Below are positions 12,701 to 23,300 of a stretch of DNA of 61,837 nt, one piece after another. Under the pieces are notes generated by a model. It saw nothing but the letters and a program-made list of their open reading frames with translations, had not been told where the DNA came from and ran no database searches. Position 1 is the first letter of the stretch. Each line of letters begins with the position of its first letter. A program made the position numbers and the translations under genes. This DNA comes from Heterotrichella gracilis (Eukaryota > Sar > Xanthophyceae > Tribonematales > Xanthonemataceae), in assembly GCA_032358255.1 (NCBI GenBank), contig JAULBX010025409.1:1-61837 (forward strand). The letters run 5' to 3'.

Positions 12701-12914
12701 CCTCCACCCTCCTCCCCCGGGACCATCTGCTTTCCTCCCCATGCTTCCCCGCCTTGAAGATATCCCCCTGATCCCCCCCTCCTCTCCCCCGCAGGTACCC
12801 CCTCCCGCGCACTCCCCTCCCCCCTCCAACTTCGATCCCAAGCGCTCCCCCTGGCTGTCAGACTCAGCACCCAGCCCCTTCAACCCCGAACCGCCTGCGC
12901 CTCCACACCCCTGA
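3739..12914 (+). CDS. Leucine-rich-repeat receptor-like protein kinase (TKL type)
   Basis: Nineteen exons: 3739-3928, 4281-4431, 4810-4914, 5257-5337, 5608-5769, 6001-6075, 6462-6545, 6945-7010, 7288-7446, 7665-7748, 8169-8327, 8577-8850, 9197-9361, 9634-9777, 10217-10547, 10806-10908, 11307-11454, 11734-12300 and 12795-12914 (1055 aa). A signal peptide (HLTCLLLAVLWGCVEAQ) precedes about nine LRRs of the form NxLTGxLPxxWG, roughly one per exon and all on phase-2 introns. A Cys-containing linker, a transmembrane helix (VGLVVGIVCGVVGAVLLAVL) and a basic RRRKRG stop-transfer follow. The kinase shows GEGAFGK, the lysine of VAVKVM, HLDIKSANVLL, ADVG, SWMAPE and DVYSFGITLWEI. The HRD arginine is Leu and DFG is DVG, so it is non-RD with a variant metal loop. 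A repetitive Gly/Asp/Ser tail and a Pro-rich end close the protein. It is presumably a plasma-membrane receptor; the ligand is unknown. The donor of exon 12 (8817, 8829 or 8850) and the start of exon 18 (11734 or 11872) are uncertain but all frame-compatible. Confidence 0.88.
8026..8106 (+). repeat. Exon shadow of LRR exon 11
   Basis: A copy of the exon at 8169 lies about 117 bp upstream and includes the preceding polypyrimidine tract and CAG acceptor. It would read HVDNNRMTGRLPYND and then meets an in-frame TAA with no donor, so it cannot replace the real exon (YVDNNNMSGPLPYNW). Confidence 0.75.
9050..9214 (+). repeat. 33-bp in-frame tandem repeat spanning the juxtamembrane exon acceptor
   Basis: Five units of exactly 33 bp lie at 9050, 9083, 9116, 9149 and 9182. 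Each reads as 11 codons with the pattern V-D/S-H-L-x-F-I, for example VDHLQFIYTSL and VDHLQFILNDL. No stop interrupts the frame. The last unit contains the real TTGCAG acceptor at 9196 and continues into FIRRRKRG of the kinase exon. Confidence 0.8.
9384..9490 (+). repeat. Telomere-like tract plus exon shadow of kinase exon 13
   Basis: Just after the exon 13 donor (9362) lies AAACCCTAAACCCTAAAC. It is followed by a copy of the exon segment encoding TYDWTIKEEDLCICKRSDGS (9400-9463) and a shorter second copy of its LCICK part (9464-9490). The copies have lost a usable frame and splice sites. Confidence 0.75.
10175..10195 (+). repeat. AAACCCT telomere-like tract in intron
   Basis: Three AAACCCT units sit about 20 bp before the acceptor of the kinase exon at 10217. 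Confidence 0.8.
11130..11195 (+). repeat. Exon shadow of kinase exon 17
   Basis: A CTGCAG acceptor followed by a copy of the VPDDCPQDVCDLIAW exon (real at 11307) reads VPGDCPQDVCELIAW and then diverges. It is a direct copy about 173 bp upstream that lacks the rest of the subdomain XI sequence. Confidence 0.75.
12016..12264 (+). repeat. 42-bp minisatellite coding a Gly-Asp-Ser-rich C-terminal tail
   Basis: Imperfect 14-residue units of the form GDSxMVAGxGxxxS repeat at 12016, 12058, 12100 and 12142, then a half unit at 12184, then 12205 and 12247. All are in the kinase reading frame. The array lies between the kinase domain and the Pro-rich C-terminus. Confidence 0.75.
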
Positions 12915-14335
12915 GTAGGGCGCACAGTTGGGGTTGCAGTCTTGAGGCATTCCCGGCCGCTGGCATGGGCATATTGCCGCTGAAGGATGCACATGAGATT
13001 AGGGCGCACACTATTGCAGGCCCCTTGCTCTAGTTGCTGTTCTGGATTGAAATGCCATCATTCTCGATTGGAAATTGCTGCAGCTGGCAGAATAGGAAGT
13101 GAAAGAAGGCAAGGGGGAGGGTGATTGTGGCGGCTATTTGGACCAGCTGTTTTGGCATGTCGTTGTTACTGTTGTTTGACCTTTTGTTTTGCTAGAGCTG
13201 TTTTCTTTTGGGGATTGGAGGGGGAGATTTCTGGGGTACGTGACATATACAATCGGGAGTATGATGGTGATTGCAAAAGCTTCTTTTTGGCCGAACTTCA
13301 AAGGGATAAAGGTACAGATATGCATTGTGTGCAGCACTGGCTCATGAAGCTGACTCTGTGTGTCTGCACCCACATGCAGCACCCAGCCGAGTGTGAAGTG
13401 TATACATTTACTTCTTTATGTTCACGCCATATTTGGCCTCGGCAGCACAGGTATGCCTGCCTGCCTCCACCACCATATGCGTGCTGTGACGTGTGTTTGG
13501 TTGAACTTCATGCTGTTTTGTTGGGTCGGGTGTGCTTAGGGTTTAAGGGTTATAGGAACACACCTTGATAGTTTGTGTGTGTCTGCGGTATCTATGTTTA
13601 GCTCCTTGGCCAGCCGCTTAGGGGTTAGGATTTAGGGAGCCTTCACTGTAGGCTTGTTGTGGTATTGCCATTAAGCGCTCCTGCCAGGTTGTCAAACTTG
13701 TTTGGCTGTGTTCTCTTGGACGCGCTTTGGCACCGTTTTTTATTATCATTTGATGACCGTTGAGTGTCTCACTTGCGCAATTTTACGTGTTGCTGTGCAC
13801 CGGTGGCCTACGTTACCTATCACCCTGGTCTAGGGTTGTAATACCCAACTGGACGTGGCCGCTACCGTGGAACACCTGTCAGAACTGCGTTATCTTGCGC
13901 CAGTGGCATTGTTCCACTTGGATGCTGGTATGAGGGCTAGCAGTGGTTGCCATCGTCCTCTGGAGCAAGGGGTTCCACCATAGGGTAGATTACGTTGGAA
14001 TTTGAGACGAGATTGCACATAGGGTTGCACATGCGATTGCACATGGGGTACCACCGGGTGCGCATGCTGTGCACTGTTTACTTTAACAGCATTGTGTAGT
14101 TTCTGGTTTGCTGGAAAGCTCGACTGAGGGCTGATGCAGCCCCTTTAGGTAGGCCTTGCACGACCTACCGGCATAAACCCTAAACCCTAATCAGAAACCT
14201 CATATGTTGCCTTATCAGACTGCAGTCAACTGCACAAAACCCCTCTGTGTTAAGCGCACGCACTAGTTTGCGCGATTCAACAACTGAACGCACCTCTCAC
14301 ACACCCCTTGCGCTTGCTATGGCTCGTGCGCAGTG
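12915..14335. other. 3' flank of receptor kinase and 5' flank of pyruvate carboxylase
   Basis: I see no gene here. The region has a run of T/G-rich sequence typical of a 3' flank, an AAACCCTAAACCCTAA tract at 14175-14190, and presumably the carboxylase promoter. A 147-codon open frame at 13125-13568 shows no domain. Confidence 0.4.
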
Positions 14336-17300
14336 ATGCAAGCAGCGGTGCATATGCATGCTATGGCGTGCGCCCCGATGGGCGTGCGCCATCCCTCGAC
14401 ACGGCCTGGGGCGGTTCCACGCTCGATCCTTCGCAGCCGTTTAGGCCCCGGGCTGGCAATTTCCAAGAGAAATATGGTTTTCAAGGGGCGGTCCCCGCTT
14501 GTTGTTAACGGGCTGAAGCACTATTCTAGCCACGAGCAGCCCGTATCGTCCGTGACCATCAACGAAAAGGGTATCCTGGTAAGGGGTGGTGACGATGCAT
14601 GCATGCAGGGTGGTTGACTCTGCACTCTGCGGTGGGTGGAGAAGGGGCCAGCGCCGTGCACTTGGGGAATAGTCAGCAGTACGGTTTGGGGGGTGGAGGA
14701 TATTCTGTTGAGTGCATGCATAGTGCACCATGCCTGCACAAATGTCACAGTGGGGGGATCCCAGACCTGCAAACCCTGTCCCTGCAGGTTGATGAGGCCT
14801 CTGAGACCCCCTTCAAGAAGGTGTTGTGCGCCAACCGGGGGGAGATAGCCGTCCGCGTGTACCGGGCAGGCACTGAGCTAGGCCTGCGCACGGTACGTAC
14901 GCATGCTGTTAGGGTTTCGACCGCAAACCCACGCCTGCAGCGAAGTATCACCCTCTTGCACCGGAAATAGCCAGCCTTTGTGCCTGTATTTGGCTTTGGG
15001 CAGCCATTTTTTGGACCCAAAGGTGGACCTTTTTTGACACCCATGGTGTGTTAGGCATGCTGCATAGTAACGTCAAGCATCCTTTGGACCAAGTTTGCAC
15101 CAGCTCAGCTAACCAGCAGGCTGCGTTGTACGGTATGCTGTTGAGGGGAAGCAGGTATCTTGGCGCCCCTCAGGCGGTGTTCCCATGCATGCCGTAGGAC
15201 CCTAAGCACTGTCGAGTGCGCCCTACTATTGCCCTGCACAAACCCTAGTAGGCAACCCTGTGGGCGGCAGTATCCCGCACCGCGCGTTTCCAACAATATT
15301 GAATACTTGTGCGCGGCAGCGGGGGTACAGGCTTTGAAAGGCACTGACACGCCATGCTCCGGCGCATGGTAATGCCCATGCATGGGATGGCGCATACCGT
15401 ATGCGGCATATGGGGTGAAATGGCGCTGACCAGCATCTCCCATCTTGGGCAATCTATGAGTGGTAGAAAATGTTGCTTTTTATTTGCAGTGCATGCATCG
15501 CACACGCTCTCTGGCGCATACCTTGACCCATTGCCCCTGGGCATGGCAGAAGGCATGAAGCTATGCAATATGCGTCGGCCACACCGGGGTAGGAACAGTG
15601 TTCAAATCTTCTTATCCTCCCTCACTCTCCACCACTATCTTCCCCTCCCCCCTTGCAGCTCGCCATCTACTCCGCGGCAGACCGCCTGCAGCCCCACCGC
15701 TACAAGGCAGATGAGTCCTACCCAATAGGGGCCCAGGACATGACCCCCGTGCAATGCTACCTGGATGTGGAGGGCATAATCAAGGTGGCCAAGGCGCATG
15801 GGGTGGATGTGATCCACCCGGGGTACGGGTTTCTGAGCGAAAATGCGGAATTTGCGAGGCGGTGTGGGGAGGAGGGGATCACATTTGTGGGGCCCTTGCC
15901 AGAGACCATTGAGGTAGGAGGATTACCCGTGACGATACCCTAAACTGGCCCTTGTGTTTGACCAGGCGCATCGCATCGGAAACCCGTGTCAGGGTTTCCC
16001 GCTGCCCATCGACCACTCTGATGCAAACCCTGCCTGAAAAAGCATGGCATCACAGCACATCCTCGTCAGGGTTTCACTTCATCCCAAACCCTGACCCCTC
16101 CACTCACTCCTCGGTCACCCAGGCCCCAGGCCACAGTGCCTGAATCAGGGTCTGTTTAGGGTTTAGGAGACCGCTGCCTTGCCCACAGGCCCCTGCCCCA
16201 GACCAAACCCCAAAGTTAAAACCCTATCCCGCAGGCCATGGGAGACAAGACAGCCGCACGTGCGCTGGCCATCTCCTGCGGGGTGCCTGTGGTGCCGGGC
16301 ACACCCTCAGCCATCGCCAGTGCGGATGAGGCGCTGGTGTTTGCTGCAGAGGCTGGGTACCCTATCATGCTCAAGGCGGCCATGGGAGGGGGGGGCAGGG
16401 GGATGCGGGTGGTGCGGACAGGTGGGGAGGGGCACCCATATCAGGCGGAAATCCTGAATAGGGTAAACCATGCAATAGGCTTGCCTCCTAGGATGCCTCT
16501 CGCATATTTGTAGAGGCCGGGCGCACACTGCAGTGCTTCCACGCACTCAAAAGTAAGCTACCTTTTCAATGCCACAAACCACCTCAAGGCCATTTTGATG
16601 CACACCCGCTACTGTCACCTTACCACACACGCGCTCCGCACTTCCCTTTACCCACTCCATTCGACCTCACTTCCCCACTTGCAGAGTCCGAGATGGCTGA
16701 CCTGTTCAACCGCGCATCCAGCGAGGCGCTGGCGGCCTTTGGCGATGGGCGCATGTTTGCTGAGAAGTGCGTGGAGGACCCGCGCCACATTGAGATTCAG
16801 GTGGGTAGGGGAATGGGGTTGGGGAGATGGGCGCATATCTAGGGATGTGCACATGATGCATATTGAGATGTAAAAGGGGCTCGGCTTTATGAAGCAATTC
16901 TGATCTTTGTTGATCATGTCCATCATGACAACATCTTGGACACATTGTGCATGCAAATTGCTTTCATGTGGTCAGCAATCTCCTCATGACCTTTTCCCCA
17001 CGCACACCTCCCCCCGCAGATCCTGACCCCCCTTTGACCCTGGTTCTTTCCACGTGACCTGACCCCCCTTGCCCCCTCCCCGCAGATCCTGGCTGACAAC
17101 CACGGCAACGTGGTGCACCTGTACGAGCGCGACTGCAGCGTGCAGAGGCGGCACCAAAAGGTAAAGTGTTTAGGGTTTAGGAATGAAGGTCTAGGGTTTG
17201 TAGTGCACCTGTTTGAGCGGAGGCACCAGGTGGGGATGGGGGATGGGGGGATGAGGGCAAGTTGCGGCGTAACTCTGGTCAAGCTCCGGCTAATCTGGGT

Positions 17301-20300
17301 TTTGTACCTGGTGGGTATGCCGCCTGGTGGACAGTCATGGATTTCAAACTGCACTGCCTGTATAGGCATTGCACCGCAAATTCTTTTAGAGGTGGCTGAG
17401 CTGGCCCCGACCCAAGGCTTACAGCCTGCAATACGGTGCAGTCAAGCAAGATTGATTCCCTAAAACCCACCACAAACCCCATCCAAACCCTTGTGCAGGT
17501 TGTCGAGCTGGCCCCCGCCTATGGGCTTGACCCCAAGGTGCGGGCCGCGCTGTTTGAGGATGCAGTCAAGCTTGCGCGGGCTGTTGGGTACCGCAACGCA
17601 GGCACTGTGGAGTTCATGGTTGATGGCCAAGGGGGGCACTACTTCCTGGAGGTCAACCCGCGCATACAGGTGAGGGGTATACTCGCCACGTAGGGTGCAT
17701 GTACACGCTATACAGTGGGTTTACATCGTAGTGCATGAAATTCCATACGTTACACATTGTACACTAGCCAGTATGTAGGGCTCTTCCCTGTCCCACAAAC
17801 AACGCACGTTTGTCAATAACCCCCGCTACTGCCACCACTGTGCCAAGCTCTCAGATCCTTCCCTTTCGTATCCCCCTGGCATACCGCTGCTTCTGGAACC
17901 CTAATCTCCTCCCCTACACCCTCCTCAAGGTGGAACCCTAACCTATGGTCACCCACCCAATCCCCCACAAGGCGGAGCACACAGAACCAAGGAGATCACA
18001 AGCTCGCCAAACCCTAGGTGGACCCTAATTCAAAGTGATTCCCCTCCTTTTCCTTTCCACAGGTGGAGCACACAGTGACCGAAGAGATCACGGGGATCGA
18101 CCTGGTCCAGGCCCAAATCAAGATTGCGGGGGGGGCCAAGCTGTCAGATTTGGGCATCGGCAGCCAGGCAGACATTGCACCCCCCAGCGGGTATGCAATC
18201 CAATGCAGGGTGACCAGCGAGGACCCCGAGCAAAATTTCCAGCCAGATTCCGGCCGGATTCAGACCTATAGGTCCCCTGGAGGCCCTGGGATTCGGCTGG
18301 ATGGGGCCATGACTGCGGGAAATGTGGTGTCCAGGCATTATGACTCCCTGCTGGTGAAGGTGTGTGTGGTTAGGGTTTTTCCATGCCTCTAAAACCCTAA
18401 CAGTATGTGGTCAAAACCCCAACAGCTGGCATCTGCCACAGTGCATGGATGCAAGTACTACAATTGACGAGCCACTGCAATGAACGCTGTGTTGAATATG
18501 TTTTGTCATATTTGTAAGTACAATCATGTCAAAGGCTGTGCCAAACCCTGAAGTGTTGGGTATACTTCTCGGGGTGTACTAGAGGTAGCCGTTGTTCCAT
18601 CACCTGTCACACCCAATCAAGCCTCCCGCCCTAAATTCCGGCCCCCCTCAGGTCATTTGGGGCTATCTTCTTTAGCGCTACCCAGAAGATGCAGCGCGCG
18701 CTGTATGAGTTCCAGATCCGCGGCGTGAACATACCCTCCACCCACCCCACCACTTAACCCCCACTCACCCGGCCTCACCCCCACACCCCAACACACTTAA
18801 ACTTGGCCTGTATTGGATCAGGTCATCTGCCGCGGCCCCACCTTCTTCAGCGCCATCCAGAAGATGCAGCGCGCGCTGTACGAGTTCCAGATCAGGGGCG
18901 TGAAGACCAACATCCTGTTTCTGGAGAATGTGTTGCGCCACCCTGAGTTCCTGGCGGGGGATGCGCGCACCAGCTTCATTGAACGCAACCCGCAGCTGTT
19001 CCAAATGAATACCATGGGGTCAATCCAGAGCTCGAAAGTGCTCATGTTCCTGGCGGACCAGGTGCGGTTCATATGTCATCAAGGGATGTGGAACATGTGG
19101 GGAGGATTTGGCTGTCCCGGTGCGGTGTTGTACCATTCCCAGGTTATTGCATGTGTGTGTGTGTTTGTCGTAGGATTTTGGAGGTGAAGCGTACCTAGGT
19201 ACTAAATGTGGTCCATTGGCGATGAGGTTGAACCCGTGAAGTCCATCAGTTCACATGCATGTGATCATGAGCGTTCATGGGTCAATCTCATATTGACAAG
19301 AGATAATACCTTGATCCAAACCAATAATCGCACCCCTGTTAATGCGGTACACTGTTTACGGATGGGGCCCGCAGAGGGTCACCAGACAACATGCAAGCAA
19401 ACCCTCCTTCACACCCCCCACAGGCACCGGAAACAAAACTTTGCGGAGTCCTCCTCTAAACACTCCTTCCCCACCCTCCCCCACAGGTGGTGAATGGCGC
19501 ACAGCATCCGGGGGCAATTGGCCGGCCCCCCTCCCGCCTGACCCCCAACCCCCCACCCGTGCCGGAGCGGTTTGCCGGTGGCGCGCCCCCGGGGGGATGG
19601 CGGGATGTGCTGCTGCGCGAGGGGCCCGAGGGGTGGGCCAAGGCGGTGCGGGAGCACAAGGGGGTGCTGCTCACGGATACCACATGGTGCGCACCTATTG
19701 CTGCCACCCTGTACCTGATAGCCTAGCCAAGTCCCCTTAGCCTAGCCAAGTCCCCCAATAATCAATAAATATTATCTCTAAATGGAACGCAGCAAATCCC
19801 TTACATGCCCCTTGCTACCCCAGGCGCGATGCGCGACATGCGATTCATGAGAATGCCCATAACGCGTGCGCACAGCGTCATCAGCCCTCTGCGAGACAGT
19901 ACTGAGAGATGTACCACAATACTGCAACCCCGGGCACCGCGCCCACTAGTCTCACCACCCGCATGGTCAGGGTGGCGCCATGACACCTGTCGCAAACCCT
20001 GACAAAGTCCCTGCTACCCCAGGCGCGACGCACACCAGTCCCTGCTGGCCACCCGCATGCGCACGCACGACCTGCTGCGCGCCGCGCCCGCCACCGCCGC
20101 CATCCTGTCCCCCGCCGCCTCCCTTGAGATGTGGGGGGGCGCAACCTTTGACGTGGCGCTGAGGTTCCTGCATGAGGACCCCTGGAGGAGACTGGAGCTG
20201 CTGCGCGAGGCGGTGCCAAACATACCCTTCCAGGTGCGGTCTGTGGGACTAGGCTTTGGGGCTAGGTTTTGGGGCGGAGTGTCCGGTGAACAAGGATACC

Positions 20301-23300
20301 AGGTGGGTGGCTTGTCCCGACAGTTGCACTGCTGCTGCGATACGAGACCACAGGGGTGTAGGGTTTAAAATTAGGGTTTTTATACCCTGCCATCACCCAC
20401 CACCCAAGCCACCACCCGCTCCTCCCTGACACCAACCCAAACATCACCCCCCCACACGCACAGAATGGGGTTTTGAGGGTTTAGGGTTTTAGGGTTTTGG
20501 CACCAAAAATCCCCCGCACCTCGCAGATGCTGCTGCGCGGCGCCAACGCTGTAGGCTACACCAGCTATGCCGACAACGTGGTGCGCGCCTTCTGCACCCA
20601 GTCGGTCAAGTCCGGGATGGACATCTTCCGGGTGTTTGACTCCTTGAACTACCTCGACAACCTCAAGTTTGGGGTGGATGCTGTGCGGGCTGCAGGGGGC
20701 GTGGTGGAGGGCACTATTTGCTACACAGGGGACATCACACGGAGCTCAAATGTAAGGGTTTCTGGGTGGGGTTTGGGGTAGGGTTCAGGACTGGGGATTT
20801 GGCCTGGTCGCACACTCTGGTCCAAAACAAATTATCAGAGGAAAGACGTGGAGGGAATGATTGGAGTCAACGCCCAAATGCTACGGCTCATTGAGTTTGG
20901 GTTACAGCATATGTTTCATACCTGCCCGGTAGTGCCCATACTGCTCAATGTGCATTTCAATCATAGCCAGCATGACTTTCTCACGCCCCTTCCCTCCCTC
21001 CCCTCAGTACACCCCTGATTATTACCTGTCCAAAATACAATCATCAGCGGTTCTGACCCTCCCCTCCCCTTCCCTTCCCTCAGTACACCCTCGACTACTA
21101 CCTCTCCCTTGCCGAGGCCCTGGTGGAGCATGGGGTGCATTCACTGGCCATAAAGGACATGGCGGGGCTGCTCAAGCCACAGGCAGCAACCACCCTGGTG
21201 TCGGCCCTAAGGTAGGGTACTGTGTGCAGTGAAAACCCTAACTAAACCCTGTGATGGCGGGGCTGCTCATGTCACAGGCGGCATCCACCCCTGGTGTCGA
21301 CCCTAAGGTAGGGTTTGGAGGCTTCAATTCATGCTTCTACATCTGTGGGCTGGATACTTGCACAGGTCATGCATAGTTCACGCAACATCAGGTAACAGCA
21401 TTTTGGCAGGATGCATGTATGCGGGTGTGGTTGGTGCTACGGTGATGTTTCCTAAAGTTACGGATTGCCAATGCCGTCAGGCAATTGTGCCACAACCATG
21501 ATTCCAATCTATTGTTGAGCCACACCATCCTCAATCCATGCAAACCCTGACATCCTTAATTCTTTCCATCTCCTGCTGATCAAGTAGGTACTCTGTAAAA
21601 TCCCTAAGCCTTGTGATGGTGGGGCTGCTTAAGCTATAGGCACCGACAATTGGGGGTTTTGGACTTAAGGAAAGGCATAACCAGAACTCAATGTAAAAAC
21701 TTATTCCATTGCAAGCTGCTAGCTTAGCCTAAGACACCCCCGACTCAGCGATTCCTGCCAGGCCATCTTCTTGTGCAACTTTCCAACATCTTTATACCTC
21801 CGCAGGGAGCGTTTCCCCAACACCCCCCTACACGTGCACACCCACGACACCACCGGTCTGTAAGTGGCTGTGCAGCTTGGACCCTACCAATCCACACCCA
21901 AAATCATACAAAACTCTCCCAAAGCCAGGAGAAAAACCCACAGTCTTTTGCAATCTGCCAAATTCTGATTCCTCCCTCCTCCCTGCAGGGCGCGTTTCCC
22001 CAACACCCCCCTGCACGTGCACACCCACGACACCGCCGGTCTGGGGGTGGCTGTGCAGCTTGCTGCCGCTGCCGCGGGTGCCGACATGGTTGACTGCGCC
22101 ATCGACAGCATGAGCGGGACCACCAGCCAGCCCTCCATGGGGGCGCTGGTGAATGCGCTGTACGGCACGGAGCTGGATACAGGTGCGTGCGTGTGCACTT
22201 TTAATTATTAGTGATAATTTGTTACTGATTAAATTTAAATGTTTACACCAGTGTGTCCATGTGGAAGATGTGATACAGTACCTACTTGCAGCAGAAACCC
22301 TAAACCTGTAAGCCCTATGCTGACGATGGTGAATTCTGTACAATAGACCGCACCTACATTGCGAAAACCTTCTTGCAATAAAACCTAGATGTTTAGATTC
22401 TCCTCACGGAAACCCTGCCATGAGAACCTTACCCTGCAGGTATCAACCGCCCCGAGCTGCTCGACCTCATGCTATACTGGAAGCATGTGCAAGCGAGCAA
22501 CCCTGAGACTTTGATAATCTCATACAAAATCCATAATACAAAACCCTTCCCTGCAGGCATCGACCGCACCGAGCTGCTTGACCTCATCCTGTACTGGGAG
22601 CACACCAGGGGGCTGTATTCTCCATTCGAATCCAATCTGTGTGCATCCTCATCGGAGGTGTACTACCACGAAATGCCGGGGGGCCAGTACACAAACCTCA
22701 AGTTTCAGGCGGAGTCCCTGGGATTAGGCGACCAGTGGGACAAGGTGAAAAATGCGTACGCGGCGGCCAACCGGGCGCTGGGGGATATTGTCAAGGTGAG
22801 GAGGAGGGGAAAGGGGGGGGGGGGCACGCTGGGAATGGTACACATTGCTGTGGCGTGCCTCCAGCTTGGAAACGTTTTGAAGCTCCCGGTTCGCTATGGT
22901 TCTAAATATTAAAAGGTCATCATTCTCTCACATCATACTTGCTCATCACACTCTCCCATCTGTAGAAATATAAACTAGTTTGGGATCGGAGTGTCAGGAG
23001 GAGGCCATGCAGTTGTATGCATAATCAGGGAGCCACACCCACACACCTGCAGCGCCGCTTTCCATTGATTTGTTTCCCCCCCCTTGCAGGTGACCCCCAG
23101 CAGCAAGGTTGTTGGCGACCTAGCCCAGTTCATGGTGCAAAACAACCTGGATGAGCACAGCCTGGTGGAGAAAGCAGACGAGCTGTCGCTGCCATCAAGG
23201 TGGGGGCAAACCCTAACAAAACCCTAACTTGTAAAACCCTAAACCCTCAGCAGCCTGGTGGAGAACGGGGAGGAGCTGTCACTGCCATTGAGGTGGGGCA

